Of a stretch of 64,000 nucleotides of DNA, positions 8,904 through 18,106 are shown one piece after another. The DNA comes from Planctomycetota bacterium (lineage in GTDB: Bacteria; Planctomycetota; UBA1135). The first letter of the stretch is position 1; each line of letters starts with the position of its first letter. The stretch spans positions 62,001-126,000 of the forward strand of contig JAJFFC010000005.1 of assembly GCA_021776795.1 (NCBI GenBank), given 5' to 3'. The notes under the pieces were generated by a model. It ran no database searches, had not been told where the DNA came from, and saw only the letters and a program-made list of their open reading frames with translations. Made by a program: the position numbers and the translations under genes.

Positions 8904-9725
8904 ATGAAAACCAAAGACTCCGGCACACCGGACGTCGACGCAGTGCGTGATCGCCGTGTCGAGCCCGTGCCGGAGTCTTATGACCCTGACGCCGGCGAAG
9001 ACCGTAGCGGACGCCCTGCCTTGGCCATTTGGCTTACGGCAGGGCCGCTCCTTTCTATGTTCGGACTCCTAGGATGGCTGCGCATGCTGTCCGGAGTGCC
9101 CAAGAGCACCACCATTGGCTTTGATGGCTGGGCATTGACGCAGGACATTTTCCTGTTGTTTCTGTTTATCGCCAGCCACAGTTTGCTGGCCCGCGGTTTC
9201 GGTCGCCGACTGCTCAACCGCCCCTTTGGTCCAGCAGCCGAGCGGCCGCTCTACGTTTTGGTCACGGGCATCACCCTCAGCCTGATGACTTGGGCATGGG
9301 TCGATACCGGTCCATTGATGTGGCGCTGGGGTGGCTTCTTTTCGGTGGTGCCGCGGCTGTTCCAGATTTTTGGCCTACTCCTTGCCGGCTGGGCCGTAAC
9401 CGTGATTGGTCTTGGGCGCATGTCCGGACTCAGTCACCTAAAAGCCTTGGAGAGCAATCGCTCCACACCAGGCCAAGAGTTTGTCGGCTTGCCTCCCTAC
9501 GCCTGGATTCGCCAGCCCCTCAACGCCGGCTTCCTATTGCTCATGGTGGGTATGCCCGAAGTCACCCTCGACCGTTTGATGATGTTGTTGGTCATGGGTG
9601 CGTGGATATTGCTGGTGGCGCCTTTTGAGGAGCGCGACGCCGAACTTGAGTTTGGCCGCGGCTACGAAATGTACCGCGCTCGCACGCCGCGGTGGTTCCC
9701 CTCCTTACGCCGCAAAGATTCATGA
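8904..9725 (+). CDS. isoprenylcysteine methyltransferase-like integral membrane protein
   Basis: 273 residues with about five or six membrane segments. The N-terminal ~40 residues are charged and cytosolic. The C-terminal part has the ICMT/PEMT-like signature: YAWIRQPLNAGFLL, then EERDAELEFGRGYEMYRARTPRWFP, which binds the SAM cofactor in characterised relatives. Bacterial members also resemble NnrU. The substrate is unknown. The gene is six bases after rocA, and its TGA overlaps the glcD ATG in an ATGA arrangement. Confidence 0.65.
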   Translation: MKTKDSGTPDVDAVRDRRVEPVPESYDPDAGEDRSGRPALAIWLTAGPLLSMFGLLGWLRMLSGVPKSTTIGFDGWALTQDIFLLFLFIASHSLLARGFGRRLLNRPFGPAAERPLYVLVTGITLSLMTWAWVDTGPLMWRWGGFFSVVPRLFQIFGLLLAGWAVTVIGLGRMSGLSHLKALESNRSTPGQEFVGLPPYAWIRQPLNAGFLLLMVGMPEVTLDRLMMLLVMGAWILLVAPFEERDAELEFGRGYEMYRARTPRWFPSLRRKDS

Positions 9726-11158
9726 GCGGCGCCTCTTTGCCTTGGCTTGCCGCTTTGCGTCAACGACTCGGCACGCGGCATGTTCTAACCTCCCCTGCCG
9801 AGCTTCTGTCCTATGAATCAGACGCGCTCACTTTGTTTCGCTGCAAGCCTGCGGCCGTGGTTCTTCCCGCTAACGCCGAGGAAGTCGCCTTCACCATGGC
9901 CCTGCTGCATGAACATGGCGTGGTATGCACACCGCGCGGCGCAGGCACTGGCCTAAGTGGAGGCGCCTTAGTACCCGAGGGCGGTGTCATTCTTTCCACC
10001 ACCCGCATGCAGGCCATTGTCGAAATCGATGGTGAAGAACGCCGCGCCTATGTCGAGCCCGGCGTGGTCAACGCCAAGTTGTCCTCTGCCGTGGCGCACT
10101 TGGGTTTGCGTTACGCCCCGGACCCCGCCAGCCAAAGCGTGTGCACCCTAGGCGGCAATGTTGCCGAAAACGCTGGCGGCCCGATGTGCTTCTTGCATGG
10201 CACCACCAGCCAACATGTTCTTGCCGCCGATGTGGTCTTGGCCGACGGCACCCGCCAGCGTTGGGGCCATCTTTGCGCCGATGGCCATGGTCCCGACTTA
10301 CGCGGCTTGCTGTGCGGTTCCGAAGGTTCTTTGGCGGTCGTCGTCGGCCTGTGGCTACGTCTGATGCCGGTGCCGGAGCGAGTCACCACCATGCTCGCAG
10401 CTTTTCCTTCGGTGACCGCGGCCTGCGCAGCAGTGTCCGGGATTGTCGCAGCAGGATTACGCCCAGTCGCGCTCGAGGTCATGGATCAGCGCGCGATTGA
10501 AGCGGTAGAAAACTCGGTCTACCGTTCCGGCTTGCCGCGAGAAGCAGGCGCAGTCCTGCTGGTGGAATGCGAAGGTCATGAACAGCAAGTGGTCCAGGAA
10601 TCCGCGGCTGTGGAAGCCATGCTTCGGGCGAAGAATCCACTGCAACTAGAACGAGGAGATGATCCAGCGCGGCGCATCGCCCTCTGGAAGGGTCGCAAGG
10701 GTGCCGGCGGGGCCTTGGGGCGCTTGGCGCCTGATTCTTACGTGATGGACGGCGTGGTTCCCCGCTCTCAACTCGCCGCCATCATGGAATTTGTGGAGGA
10801 GGTGGAAGAAGAAGTGGGTTTACCGGTCGCAAATTTATTTCACGCCGGCGACGGCAATATTCATCCGCACTTTGCTTATGACGGCCGCGATCCAGAACAG
10901 GCAGCTAAAGTTGAGCGTGCCGGTGCGCAAATCTTGGAGAAGTGTTTGGAGCTCGGCGGATCACTCAGCGGAGAGCATGGCATCGGCCTAGAAAAGCAAC
11001 ACTTGTTAGACCGCCAGTTCAGTGCAGACACCTTGCGTGTCATGCACCAAGTGGGCCAATGGCTCGATCCGCATGATTGCCTGAATCCGCGCAAAGGTTT
11101 GCCATTAGGACGCGGCTGCGCAGAAGCCTTCCACCGTCATGGCGGAGGTGCGGTGTGA
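9722..11158 (+). CDS. glcD: glycolate oxidase subunit GlcD (FAD-linked oxidase)
   Basis: 478 residues from the ATG at 9722, chosen over the track start because it forms an ATGA overlap with the previous gene. The FAD-binding PCMH domain fills the first half (VVLPANAEEVAFTMALLHEH, TPRGAGTGLSGGALVPEGG, SQSVCTLGGNVAENAGGP). The C-terminal oxidase domain has VANLFHAGDGNIHPHFAYD and LSGEHGIGLEKQHLL. With GlcE and GlcF it oxidises glycolate to glyoxylate and passes electrons to the respiratory chain. D-lactate is a possible alternative substrate for GlcD homologues, but the glcDEF order favours glycolate. Confidence 0.9.
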   Translation: MSGASLPWLAALRQRLGTRHVLTSPAELLSYESDALTLFRCKPAAVVLPANAEEVAFTMALLHEHGVVCTPRGAGTGLSGGALVPEGGVILSTTRMQAIVEIDGEERRAYVEPGVVNAKLSSAVAHLGLRYAPDPASQSVCTLGGNVAENAGGPMCFLHGTTSQHVLAADVVLADGTRQRWGHLCADGHGPDLRGLLCGSEGSLAVVVGLWLRLMPVPERVTTMLAAFPSVTAACAAVSGIVAAGLRPVALEVMDQRAIEAVENSVYRSGLPREAGAVLLVECEGHEQQVVQESAAVEAMLRAKNPLQLERGDDPARRIALWKGRKGAGGALGRLAPDSYVMDGVVPRSQLAAIMEFVEEVEEEVGLPVANLFHAGDGNIHPHFAYDGRDPEQAAKVERAGAQILEKCLELGGSLSGEHGIGLEKQHLLDRQFSADTLRVMHQVGQWLDPHDCLNPRKGLPLGRGCAEAFHRHGGGAV

Positions 11159-12129
11159 ACGCAGTCCTGTCCACTCACGACATTCAGAAGGAAAGCGAGT
11201 TGCCCGCGCTGCTTCGGGAAACTTCGCAGGATCAACAACGCCTTTGGCCCTGTGGCAGGCAGAGTCGAATCCATCGTGTGTTTCATCATGAGCCGCAAGC
11301 CGAACACATCGTTTCTACGGCAGGCCTGCAAAACATTCATTGGTTAGACCGTGAAGATCAAACATGCGAAGTCGACGTCGGCCTGAGTCCACTTGCCTTG
11401 CAGCAGGAACTTGCTCCACTTGGCTTAGAACTCGGGGTGGACTCTCCCAGTCATGAAGCAGGGACCCTAGGAGGCTTATTTCTAAGCCGCGAGGTGAATT
11501 TCCTCCATCAGGCTTATGGCCATGCACGGGAACAAGTGCTCGGCATGCGCGCTTACCTCGCCGACGGCACTCAAGTGCAAACGGGATCTCGAGTGGTCAA
11601 ATCGGTTGCTGGCTATGACCTTACGCGTCTGTTACTTGGCAGCGAAGGGCGTCTCGCTGTGGTCACCCGTTTGACCCTGCGCCTCCATCCGCGGCCGAAA
11701 TCACTCGACTGGCGACGCATGCCAACAGCTTCGTGGCCAGATTTGCGCCAAAGCTTGCCGACCCCGCGTTATGCCTTCCAGCTTGCCCACCAGCAAGGGT
11801 TGTTTGTGGCCTGGCCGAGTCCTCTTCCGCAGGCCGCCGCGCGCTGGCCACAGCTCGATTCCGCTCAGGGCGAAGCTGCCCGCTTAGAGCTCCTGCATGC
11901 CTTTGCCGAATGCCCGCAGCGCGTGGCCTATTCGCGGCGCCCTAGGATTTTGAATACGGGTACCTTCGATTGGAACAGCCTGCAGCAACCTTGGACCGAG
12001 AGTGAGCGACTGCCTTCCCACGACTCGGAGGCGCAAATGATTCCACCCCGACAAGTGCCACCGAGTTGGGCCGCGCTTCGTCGTGCCTTGGCGCCTCAAG
12101 CTCCCCACTTTGGTCCGCAAGATGACTGA
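11155..12129 (+). CDS. glcE: glycolate oxidase subunit GlcE (FAD-binding)
   Basis: 324 residues from the GTG at 11155, which overlaps the glcD stop as GTGA. The ATG proposed by the ORF track lies well inside glcD in another frame. It is a short FAD-binding oxidase: PCMH-type core with HEAGTLGGLFLSRE, GTQVQTGSRVVKSVAGYDLTRLLLGSEG and VVTRLTLRLHPRP, and little beyond the FAD domain, as usual for GlcE. It lacks the Asp/His-rich oxidase motif seen in GlcD. It pairs with GlcD in the glycolate oxidase complex. The stop overlaps glcF by 8 bases. Confidence 0.87.
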   Translation: MNAVLSTHDIQKESELPALLRETSQDQQRLWPCGRQSRIHRVFHHEPQAEHIVSTAGLQNIHWLDREDQTCEVDVGLSPLALQQELAPLGLELGVDSPSHEAGTLGGLFLSREVNFLHQAYGHAREQVLGMRAYLADGTQVQTGSRVVKSVAGYDLTRLLLGSEGRLAVVTRLTLRLHPRPKSLDWRRMPTASWPDLRQSLPTPRYAFQLAHQQGLFVAWPSPLPQAAARWPQLDSAQGEAARLELLHAFAECPQRVAYSRRPRILNTGTFDWNSLQQPWTESERLPSHDSEAQMIPPRQVPPSWAALRRALAPQAPHFGPQDD

Positions 12130-13366
12130 GTTTCTGCGTCCCGAAGGTCGCACCGACCAAAGCGCCGGCATTCTTGGCGAGGCGCGGGGCCTGTTGCCCG
12201 AAGTCCTGGATTGCATGCATTGCGGATTGTGTCTGGAGCAATGCGCGACTTACCGAGAAAGTGGCGCGGAAGATCGCTCCCCGCGTGGGCGCCTCTTTGT
12301 CATGCGCGCCGTCGACGAAGGAAGACTCACTGCTCAACAAGCAGAGCCCTCCCTGTCGAGTTGTTTGCAATGCCGCGCGTGTGAACCCGTGTGCCCCTCC
12401 AAGGTGAACTATCACGGCATTTTGGAGCAGTACTTCGCCAAGCTGCCACCTCAGCTGGCGCCCCAAACCAGTCCCATAGTTTGGTGGTTAAGCACCACCA
12501 CCCGCGTGCATCAACTTGGCCGCGTCGGTCGATGGTTACGCCAATCCGGTCTTGCCAAAGTCCTTGGCGCTTTCCCTCCTCGCGCCATGCAACAGGGCTT
12601 GGCGGCGTTGCCGCAGTCCGCGACAGTCAGTCGGTGGTCCAGCCAAAGCCATGTCCCAGCCATGGGCCACGAGCGCGCCCGCGTCAGCCTTATGCTCGGC
12701 TGTCTCGAACGCGAGTGGTTTGGCCCGGTCCTGGATGACCTCGTCGATGTTTTGAAATGGCAAGGGGTCACCGTGCGCATGCCCAAGCAACCCGCCTGTT
12801 GTGGAGCTTTCGCCGGTCACGCCGGCGATGCCATGACCGGGCGTCAACAGGCGCAAGACATGCTGCAAGCTTTACAACAAGATGATCATCTCGATGCCAT
12901 CCTGGTCAGCTCTGCCGGCTGCCACGCCTGGCTGCACGAGTTCGATCCCGCCGCGCGAGTGATGGAGCCGATGGCCTTTTTGGCAACTCTCGGTTTACGC
13001 GGTGCGCTGCAAGCCGTCCCGCAAATCGCCGCTCTACAAGAGGCTTGCCATCAGCGCAACGTCGGCGATGGCTTCGAGGCCACGCGCACACTCCTGCAGG
13101 CGGTTCCCGAGCTCACCCTCGTTGCAGATCCCGAAGCGGAGCTTTGTTGTGGCGCTGGCGGTGCGACTTTCTTGCGCGAACCAGAGCAGGCGCAAGACCT
13201 CGGACGCCGCAAGCACCAAGCCTTGTGTCAGGACAATCCCGACGTCCTGCTGAGTAGCAATCCAGGCTGTCGCATGCAGCTGCAGGCGAGTCAAGGTTCT
13301 TCGCCGAAGCCCTTAGCGATTCTGCACCCAATCCAGATGCTCTGGCGCGCGCTTAAGCCTCGGTAA
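12122..13366 (+). CDS. glcF: glycolate oxidase iron-sulfur subunit GlcF
   Basis: 414 residues from the ATG at 12122. Two 4Fe-4S motifs lie near the N-terminus (CMHCGLCLEQC and CLQCRACEPVCP). Two CCG domains follow, each ending with a paired-cysteine motif (QPACCGAFAGHAG and ELCCGAGGATF), the hallmark of heterodisulfide-reductase-like electron carriers. The subunit hands electrons from the GlcD/GlcE flavins to membrane quinones. The last 14 bases overlap the convergent membrane-protein gene. Confidence 0.92.
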   Translation: MTEFLRPEGRTDQSAGILGEARGLLPEVLDCMHCGLCLEQCATYRESGAEDRSPRGRLFVMRAVDEGRLTAQQAEPSLSSCLQCRACEPVCPSKVNYHGILEQYFAKLPPQLAPQTSPIVWWLSTTTRVHQLGRVGRWLRQSGLAKVLGAFPPRAMQQGLAALPQSATVSRWSSQSHVPAMGHERARVSLMLGCLEREWFGPVLDDLVDVLKWQGVTVRMPKQPACCGAFAGHAGDAMTGRQQAQDMLQALQQDDHLDAILVSSAGCHAWLHEFDPAARVMEPMAFLATLGLRGALQAVPQIAALQEACHQRNVGDGFEATRTLLQAVPELTLVADPEAELCCGAGGATFLREPEQAQDLGRRKHQALCQDNPDVLLSSNPGCRMQLQASQGSSPKPLAILHPIQMLWRALKPR

Positions 13367-13742
13367 TCGGCACTGCGTTGGACAACATCCAGAGCGCGGT
13401 GGCCACGGCCATGACCGTCAGCCCGACAAAGGACCAGACCCAAAACCGATGCTTGGGACGCACCGTAGGTCGCGTACGCAGAGCCAAGCCGCTCCAAATC
13501 ACCCCGGGCAAACTGCCCAATGCGGTGAAGGCAAAACCCAAGTGAATCTGCAGGCGCAGGGCCTCGAAAGTGAAATCGCGGCCAAACAATTCGGCCTGGG
13601 TGATGGCTAGCGCCAGCAACACCACCGTAATCACCACCAATACATAGTGAGCCTGGCGTTTGCCACGATGGCCCGACAGGATGGTCGCAATCAAAAAGAG
13701 GACCGTGAGTGCCAAGTTCAGGACAAGCAGGGGCGCATTCAC
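13353..13742 (-). CDS. small integral membrane protein, four predicted helices
   Basis: 129 residues starting at a GTG (13742). Four hydrophobic helices can be read: about 5-25, 33-52, 66-88 and 104-125. Histidines sit near membrane ends (SGHRGKRQAHYVLVV, LRLQIHLGFA, RPKHRFWVW). This layout recalls small haem-linked or DUF420-type membrane proteins, but I cannot assign a family firmly. The start has a TATCCT hexamer 7 bases upstream and no Shine-Dalgarno. It is divergent from the amidohydrolase gene and convergent with glcF. Confidence 0.55.
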   Translation of the reverse strand: MNAPLLVLNLALTVLFLIATILSGHRGKRQAHYVLVVITVVLLALAITQAELFGRDFTFEALRLQIHLGFAFTALGSLPGVIWSGLALRTRPTVRPKHRFWVWSFVGLTVMAVATALWMLSNAVPITEA

Positions 13743-13749
13743 TGGCGGA

Positions 13750-13759
13750 AGGATAACAT
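13750..13759. promoter_or_regulatory. overlapping divergent -10 elements (membrane protein / amidohydrolase)
   Basis: Minus-strand TATCCT (13755-13750) lies 7 bases before the GTG of the membrane-protein gene. Plus-strand TAACAT (13754-13759) lies 6 bases before the amidohydrolase ATG. The two hexamers overlap by two bases in a 23-base intergenic gap. Confidence 0.4.
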
Positions 13760-13765
13760 CTGCCC

Positions 13766-16700
13766 ATGTTCCTGAAGTCTGTGCAACCCTTTCTCTTGAG
13801 CTGCCTTGGCGTGGCGGCTCTTACGGCTCTCAGCCCCAACTTGGCTCATGCGGCACAGGAGCCGCAGCCGGAAACGCTGGATGCCCCGTTCTTGATTCCT
13901 TCGGTGCAAGTTTGGCAGGGACCTGGACAGGATTTCGTGCGCCGCGGAGTCTTGGTCTTGGACGACCGCGAAGTTGTCTTCTTGGATGGTCCGACTTCTC
14001 CAGGCACCTTTCCCGAAGCACAAGTTTGGGAAGCCCATGAAGACGACATTTTGTACCCTGGTTTTCTTCATGGCGACTTTCGCTCGGGCATGGGCAGCCT
14101 TCCGGACAATCCATACCAAGGCACTGCAAGTGACCCGCGTGAGGGCCCGATTCCGGCGATGGAATACGGCAATCATGTCTCCTTTGCCGGCCACCTCTAC
14201 ATGAGCGACTTTGCCGACTGGAACGACGACCCGGGCAAGGCTTGGCGCGAGTCAGGATTCAGCTCGGCAATCTTGGCGCCGAATCGCGGCTTGCTTCAGG
14301 GACATGGTTCGCAAGTCGCCTTTAATGGTTTGCCTTTGGCGGAATCCCTATTACACCGCGATGGGCCGCAGCTGCTATCCCTGCGTGGCAGTGGTGGCTA
14401 CCCACAAACTGCGATGGCCGCTTTGGCGGTGCATCGGCAGCTTTTGTTGGATCAAGGGCGATCTAATCTTTCGCCAGACTTAGCACTTGGCAAGCGCCGC
14501 ATCTTCCGCGCCAACTCCCCGCGCGCGATAGAAAATGTCTTGGATTTGCATCGGGATTTTGAAACCGATTCCGAAGTCACTTGGGTCATCCTTGGCGGCC
14601 ATGGTGCGCGTGCACATCAGGAGCGACTGCAACAGCAGGGCATCGGCGTACTGTATGAAGTCAGCATGGAAGATGGCCTCGACAGTGAGGAAGATTTAGA
14701 CCTCAACGACGCCGAAGAACGCAACTGGTGGCAAGATCCCTTACGCATGCGAGAGGAAAAGCGCCGCATGGAGGCCGAGAAGGCCACAGAATTCGCAGAC
14801 TTGCGCGCGGCTGGTCTAGCTTGCGCCATAGTTCCACGCGGCAAGAGTTCCGAACTCTTTGAGCAGCTCGAGCGCATGGTCGAATTGGGATTGGACACCG
14901 AGCAGGCATTGCTCGCTCTCAGTCAAGATGCCGCGCAACTCTATGGCATCGATCACGGCACCGGCGGCTATTTCTTGTCGCGCGGCCCCTTCAGCTTTAG
15001 CGATGCCCAAATCACGGCAACCCTAAGTCTTGGTCGCCTCTTCACCTATCCCTCTAGCGAAGAGGAGGAAGATGGCGATGATCAGAACGGTGAAGCCGAA
15101 GGCGACGCCAATGCCCTAGATGGACATTGGTCTATGCTGGTCGAAACCCCCATGGGCGACGAGGAGTTCGGCATTTTTATTCAGCAGGCCGACATGTTGG
15201 TGGAAATCTATGAACTAGGCAAACCAGATGATGCCGATGCTGCAGAAGGTGTTGGCATCAAAAATGGCAACCAAGTGAAGTTTGATTTTCAGGTTCCCGA
15301 ACCGGAAATGGACGTCACCGTTTTCCTCAAGCTGAAAGATGGCAATCTCGACGGCAAGATGAAAACGCCCTTTGGCGACGTGCCGATCTTCGGTGAGCGC
15401 CCTGACGGCCAGGGCTTTGATTCCATTTCCACCACAGCGAAGAAACAGGAAGACGATGCTGAGGATGCCGAGCAAGACGAAAAAGAAAGCGATGGCCTCG
15501 CCCAAGGTCACCCACAATGGCCGGTGGAAGTAGAAGCGGACCGCTTGCCAAATAGTGACTGGGCACTTGCTCGCGAAGGCACGGTGCTATTTCGCAATGC
15601 CACGTTGTACACCATGACTGGCGAAGAGCCAGAGGTCGGTGATTTGCTGATGGAAAGTGGCGTGATTACCGGCGTCGGTGGCACCCAAACCGCCCCGGCC
15701 AATGGCGCAGTCGTTGACGCCGAAGGCTGGCACCTGATGCCAGGCATCATTGATGCCCACTCTCACTTGGCACTCGATGCCATCAACGAAGGCTCGATGA
15801 CGATTACCGCAGCTTGCCGCGTGGGCGACATGATTCGCCCTCACGATGTCGGCATTTTCCGCGCCGCGGCTGGCGGCACCGCCACCGTGCTTTCGCTTCA
15901 TGGTTCGGCAAACCCGATTGGCGGCCAAGCGGCAACCTGGACCCTCGATTACCAGCAACGTGCCTTTGCCGACTTGCTCATCCCCGAGGCGCCACGCAAT
16001 ATCAAGTTCGCCCTCGGCGAAAATGTGAAGCAATCTAATTGGGATGCCGCCAATGGCAAGCGTTTTCCGAACTCCCGCCTAGGCGTCGATGCCGTGTATC
16101 GTCGCGCCTTCACCGCCGCCCAGGACTATGCCGAAGCGCGTCGTCTTGCCGCGGATGGGCAACGCCCGAACTTTCGCCGCGATGTGCGCCTGGAAGTTTT
16201 AGCCGACATCCTCGACAACGTCGTGCATGTGCAATGCCATAGTTACCGCGCTGACGAACTGTTGATGTTCTTGGAAGTGTGTCGCGAGTTCGGCATCGAA
16301 GGTCCGACCTTCCAGCATGTATTAGAAGGCTATAAAGTGGCTCCAGAAATGGCTGCCGCCGGGGCCATGGCCTCGACCTTCTCCGATTGGTGGGCTTATA
16401 AGTTTGAAGTCCGCGACGCCATCCCCTGGAACGTGGAAATCCTGCACAAGGCAGGCGTCGTGGTCTCGATCAACTCAGACTCCGATGAAATGATTCGTCG
16501 CCTCAACACTGAAGCGGCCAAAGCCCAGCGCTATGGTGGCTTGAATTGGCAAGAAGCGATGGCCACCTGCACCATCAACTCCGCCAAGCAGCTGCGCTTG
16601 GAGGACCGCTTGGGCACTCTGGAGGTGGGCAAAGACGGCACCATCAGCATTTTCGATGGACCCCCGCTCTCGACTTACTCACGTTGTCGCATGACCCTGG

Positions 16701-18076
16701 CGCGCGGCATTGCACTTTATGAGTTTGACCCCGCCAGCGAGCAGCGGTGGCTGGATTACCTCGACGCCGCGAAATCCTTTGCGCAAGCCCAACCCAAAGA
16801 GACAAACCAGCGCGTTGCCGCGAACTCCGAAGACTGGAGCTCCTGGACCAAGGCCGGCCAAGGTCACGCCTACTGGATCTCCGGCGCCACCGTCCACACC
16901 CCTGGTGAAGAGCCCTTCGTCGGCACGCTTCATGTCCAGGATGGGCGCATCGAGCAGCTCTACCGCGGGCGCACCGAGATGCCTAAGAACATGAGCAGCA
17001 CCGTGGCGATTGATGCCCGGCGCATGAATCTCTACCCCGGGTTTATCGATGCCCTCGACCGTACCGGCTTGTTCGAAATTGGCGCCGTGCGTTCCTCGCG
17101 CGACGACCGCGAGACCGGGCAGGATCAACCAGACTTGTCTGCCGCTGTCGCGATTCATGCGGATTCCGCACATCATCACGTCACTCGACTCAATGGCGTG
17201 GCTTATGTGCTCGCCCGGCCAGACTTCGGGCGCATTCGCGGACGCGGTGCCCTGATTCAGTTGGAAGGCACCACCACGCACGACATGATTGCAGTCCCAG
17301 ACCTCGGCATGTTCATTCGCTTTCCCATGGTCGGTCGAAACTTCGATGTGGAGGACGGCCCGGAAGAACCGGAAGACCTTAGCGAACTCAATGATTGGTT
17401 CGACCGCGCCGAAGCCTATCAAACGCAATTGGATCGCTACGCCGCTGCTGGTCGCGCCCCGCTTCATCGCGATCCTCGACTGGAGGCCTTGTTGCCTTGC
17501 CTCAGCGGCGAGCAAAAGGTCTTCCTCGAAGCTGAAGATGCTCCAACCTTGATGGCTGCAAGAACTTGGGCCAAGGAGCGCGGGCTGCGAGCTGTCTTTG
17601 TCGGCGGCCGCGATGCCTGGAAAGTTGCCGGCTACTTCGGAGGTGATGAAGCAGAACTGATTATGGGTAGCGTTCATCGCTTGCCACGAAGTCGCTTCGA
17701 CCCACATGACAGCCCCTTCCGCGTGGCTGGTCTGCTTGATCAGGTAGGTTGCCGCGTCGCCCTATCCACCAATGATCCGGAGACCACGAGAAACCTCCCT
17801 TACCAAGCTGCCACGGCCGCAGCTTGGGGTTGGAGCCAAGATCGCGCATTAGCCGCCATCACGATTGAGGCCGCACGCATTCTGGAGGTCGATCGCTATA
17901 TCGGTAGCATTGAGGAAGGCAAGGTCGCAACCTTCTTCCTGACCCCTGGTGACCCCATGGATTTGAAAACCGGCATCGAGCGGATGTGGATTGGCGGCAA
18001 AGAGGTCCCCCTGACCTCCCATCAAACCCGCCTTCACGAGCGATATCTGGACCGCCTGGAGCCTTCAGCACGTTAG
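13766..18076 (+). CDS. very large secreted protein with three amidohydrolase-like modules
   Basis: 1436 residues with a Sec signal peptide (FLLSCLGVAALTALSPNLAHA). Module 1 (about 40-430) has the beta-sandwich entry of amidohydrolases but DILYPGFLHGDF where HxH should be. A very acidic linker with a small beta domain (about 430-570) contains repeated METPMGDE/MKTPFGDV-type phrases. Module 2 (about 600-1000) is canonical: MPGIIDAHSHLALDA supplies the metal-binding HxH, and the end reads RLGTLEVGKDGTISIFDG. Module 3 (about 1015-1430) again lacks HxH (YPGFIDALDRTGLFE) but ends with GSIEEGKVATFFL. So one catalytic and two probably non-catalytic modules are fused. Imidazolonepropionase/prolidase-like amidohydrolases are the nearest family; substrate unknown. 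Confidence 0.75.
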   Translation: MFLKSVQPFLLSCLGVAALTALSPNLAHAAQEPQPETLDAPFLIPSVQVWQGPGQDFVRRGVLVLDDREVVFLDGPTSPGTFPEAQVWEAHEDDILYPGFLHGDFRSGMGSLPDNPYQGTASDPREGPIPAMEYGNHVSFAGHLYMSDFADWNDDPGKAWRESGFSSAILAPNRGLLQGHGSQVAFNGLPLAESLLHRDGPQLLSLRGSGGYPQTAMAALAVHRQLLLDQGRSNLSPDLALGKRRIFRANSPRAIENVLDLHRDFETDSEVTWVILGGHGARAHQERLQQQGIGVLYEVSMEDGLDSEEDLDLNDAEERNWWQDPLRMREEKRRMEAEKATEFADLRAAGLACAIVPRGKSSELFEQLERMVELGLDTEQALLALSQDAAQLYGIDHGTGGYFLSRGPFSFSDAQITATLSLGRLFTYPSSEEEEDGDDQNGEAEGDANALDGHWSMLVETPMGDEEFGIFIQQADMLVEIYELGKPDDADAAEGVGIKNGNQVKFDFQVPEPEMDVTVFLKLKDGNLDGKMKTPFGDVPIFGERPDGQGFDSISTTAKKQEDDAEDAEQDEKESDGLAQGHPQWPVEVEADRLPNSDWALAREGTVLFRNATLYTMTGEEPEVGDLLMESGVITGVGGTQTAPANGAVVDAEGWHLMPGIIDAHSHLALDAINEGSMTITAACRVGDMIRPHDVGIFRAAAGGTATVLSLHGSANPIGGQAATWTLDYQQRAFADLLIPEAPRNIKFALGENVKQSNWDAANGKRFPNSRLGVDAVYRRAFTAAQDYAEARRLAADGQRPNFRRDVRLEVLADILDNVVHVQCHSYRADELLMFLEVCREFGIEGPTFQHVLEGYKVAPEMAAAGAMASTFSDWWAYKFEVRDAIPWNVEILHKAGVVVSINSDSDEMIRRLNTEAAKAQRYGGLNWQEAMATCTINSAKQLRLEDRLGTLEVGKDGTISIFDGPPLSTYSRCRMTLARGIALYEFDPASEQRWLDYLDAAKSFAQAQPKETNQRVAANSEDWSSWTKAGQGHAYWISGATVHTPGEEPFVGTLHVQDGRIEQLYRGRTEMPKNMSSTVAIDARRMNLYPGFIDALDRTGLFEIGAVRSSRDDRETGQDQPDLSAAVAIHADSAHHHVTRLNGVAYVLARPDFGRIRGRGALIQLEGTTTHDMIAVPDLGMFIRFPMVGRNFDVEDGPEEPEDLSELNDWFDRAEAYQTQLDRYAAAGRAPLHRDPRLEALLPCLSGEQKVFLEAEDAPTLMAARTWAKERGLRAVFVGGRDAWKVAGYFGGDEAELIMGSVHRLPRSRFDPHDSPFRVAGLLDQVGCRVALSTNDPETTRNLPYQAATAAAWGWSQDRALAAITIEAARILEVDRYIGSIEEGKVATFFLTPGDPMDLKTGIERMWIGGKEVPLTSHQTRLHERYLDRLEPSAR

Positions 18077-18106
18077 AATCAAGGGGCTTTGACCCCTACC
18101 GACACC

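Noticed and set aside
16679-17707. 342-residue minus-strand ORF inside the amidohydrolase gene
   Set aside because: Antisense shadow of a well-supported coding frame; no domain or start signal.
18082-18097. AGGGG/CCCCT mini-hairpin before the aminotransferase gene as a terminator
   Set aside because: Only five base pairs and no T-tract; too weak.
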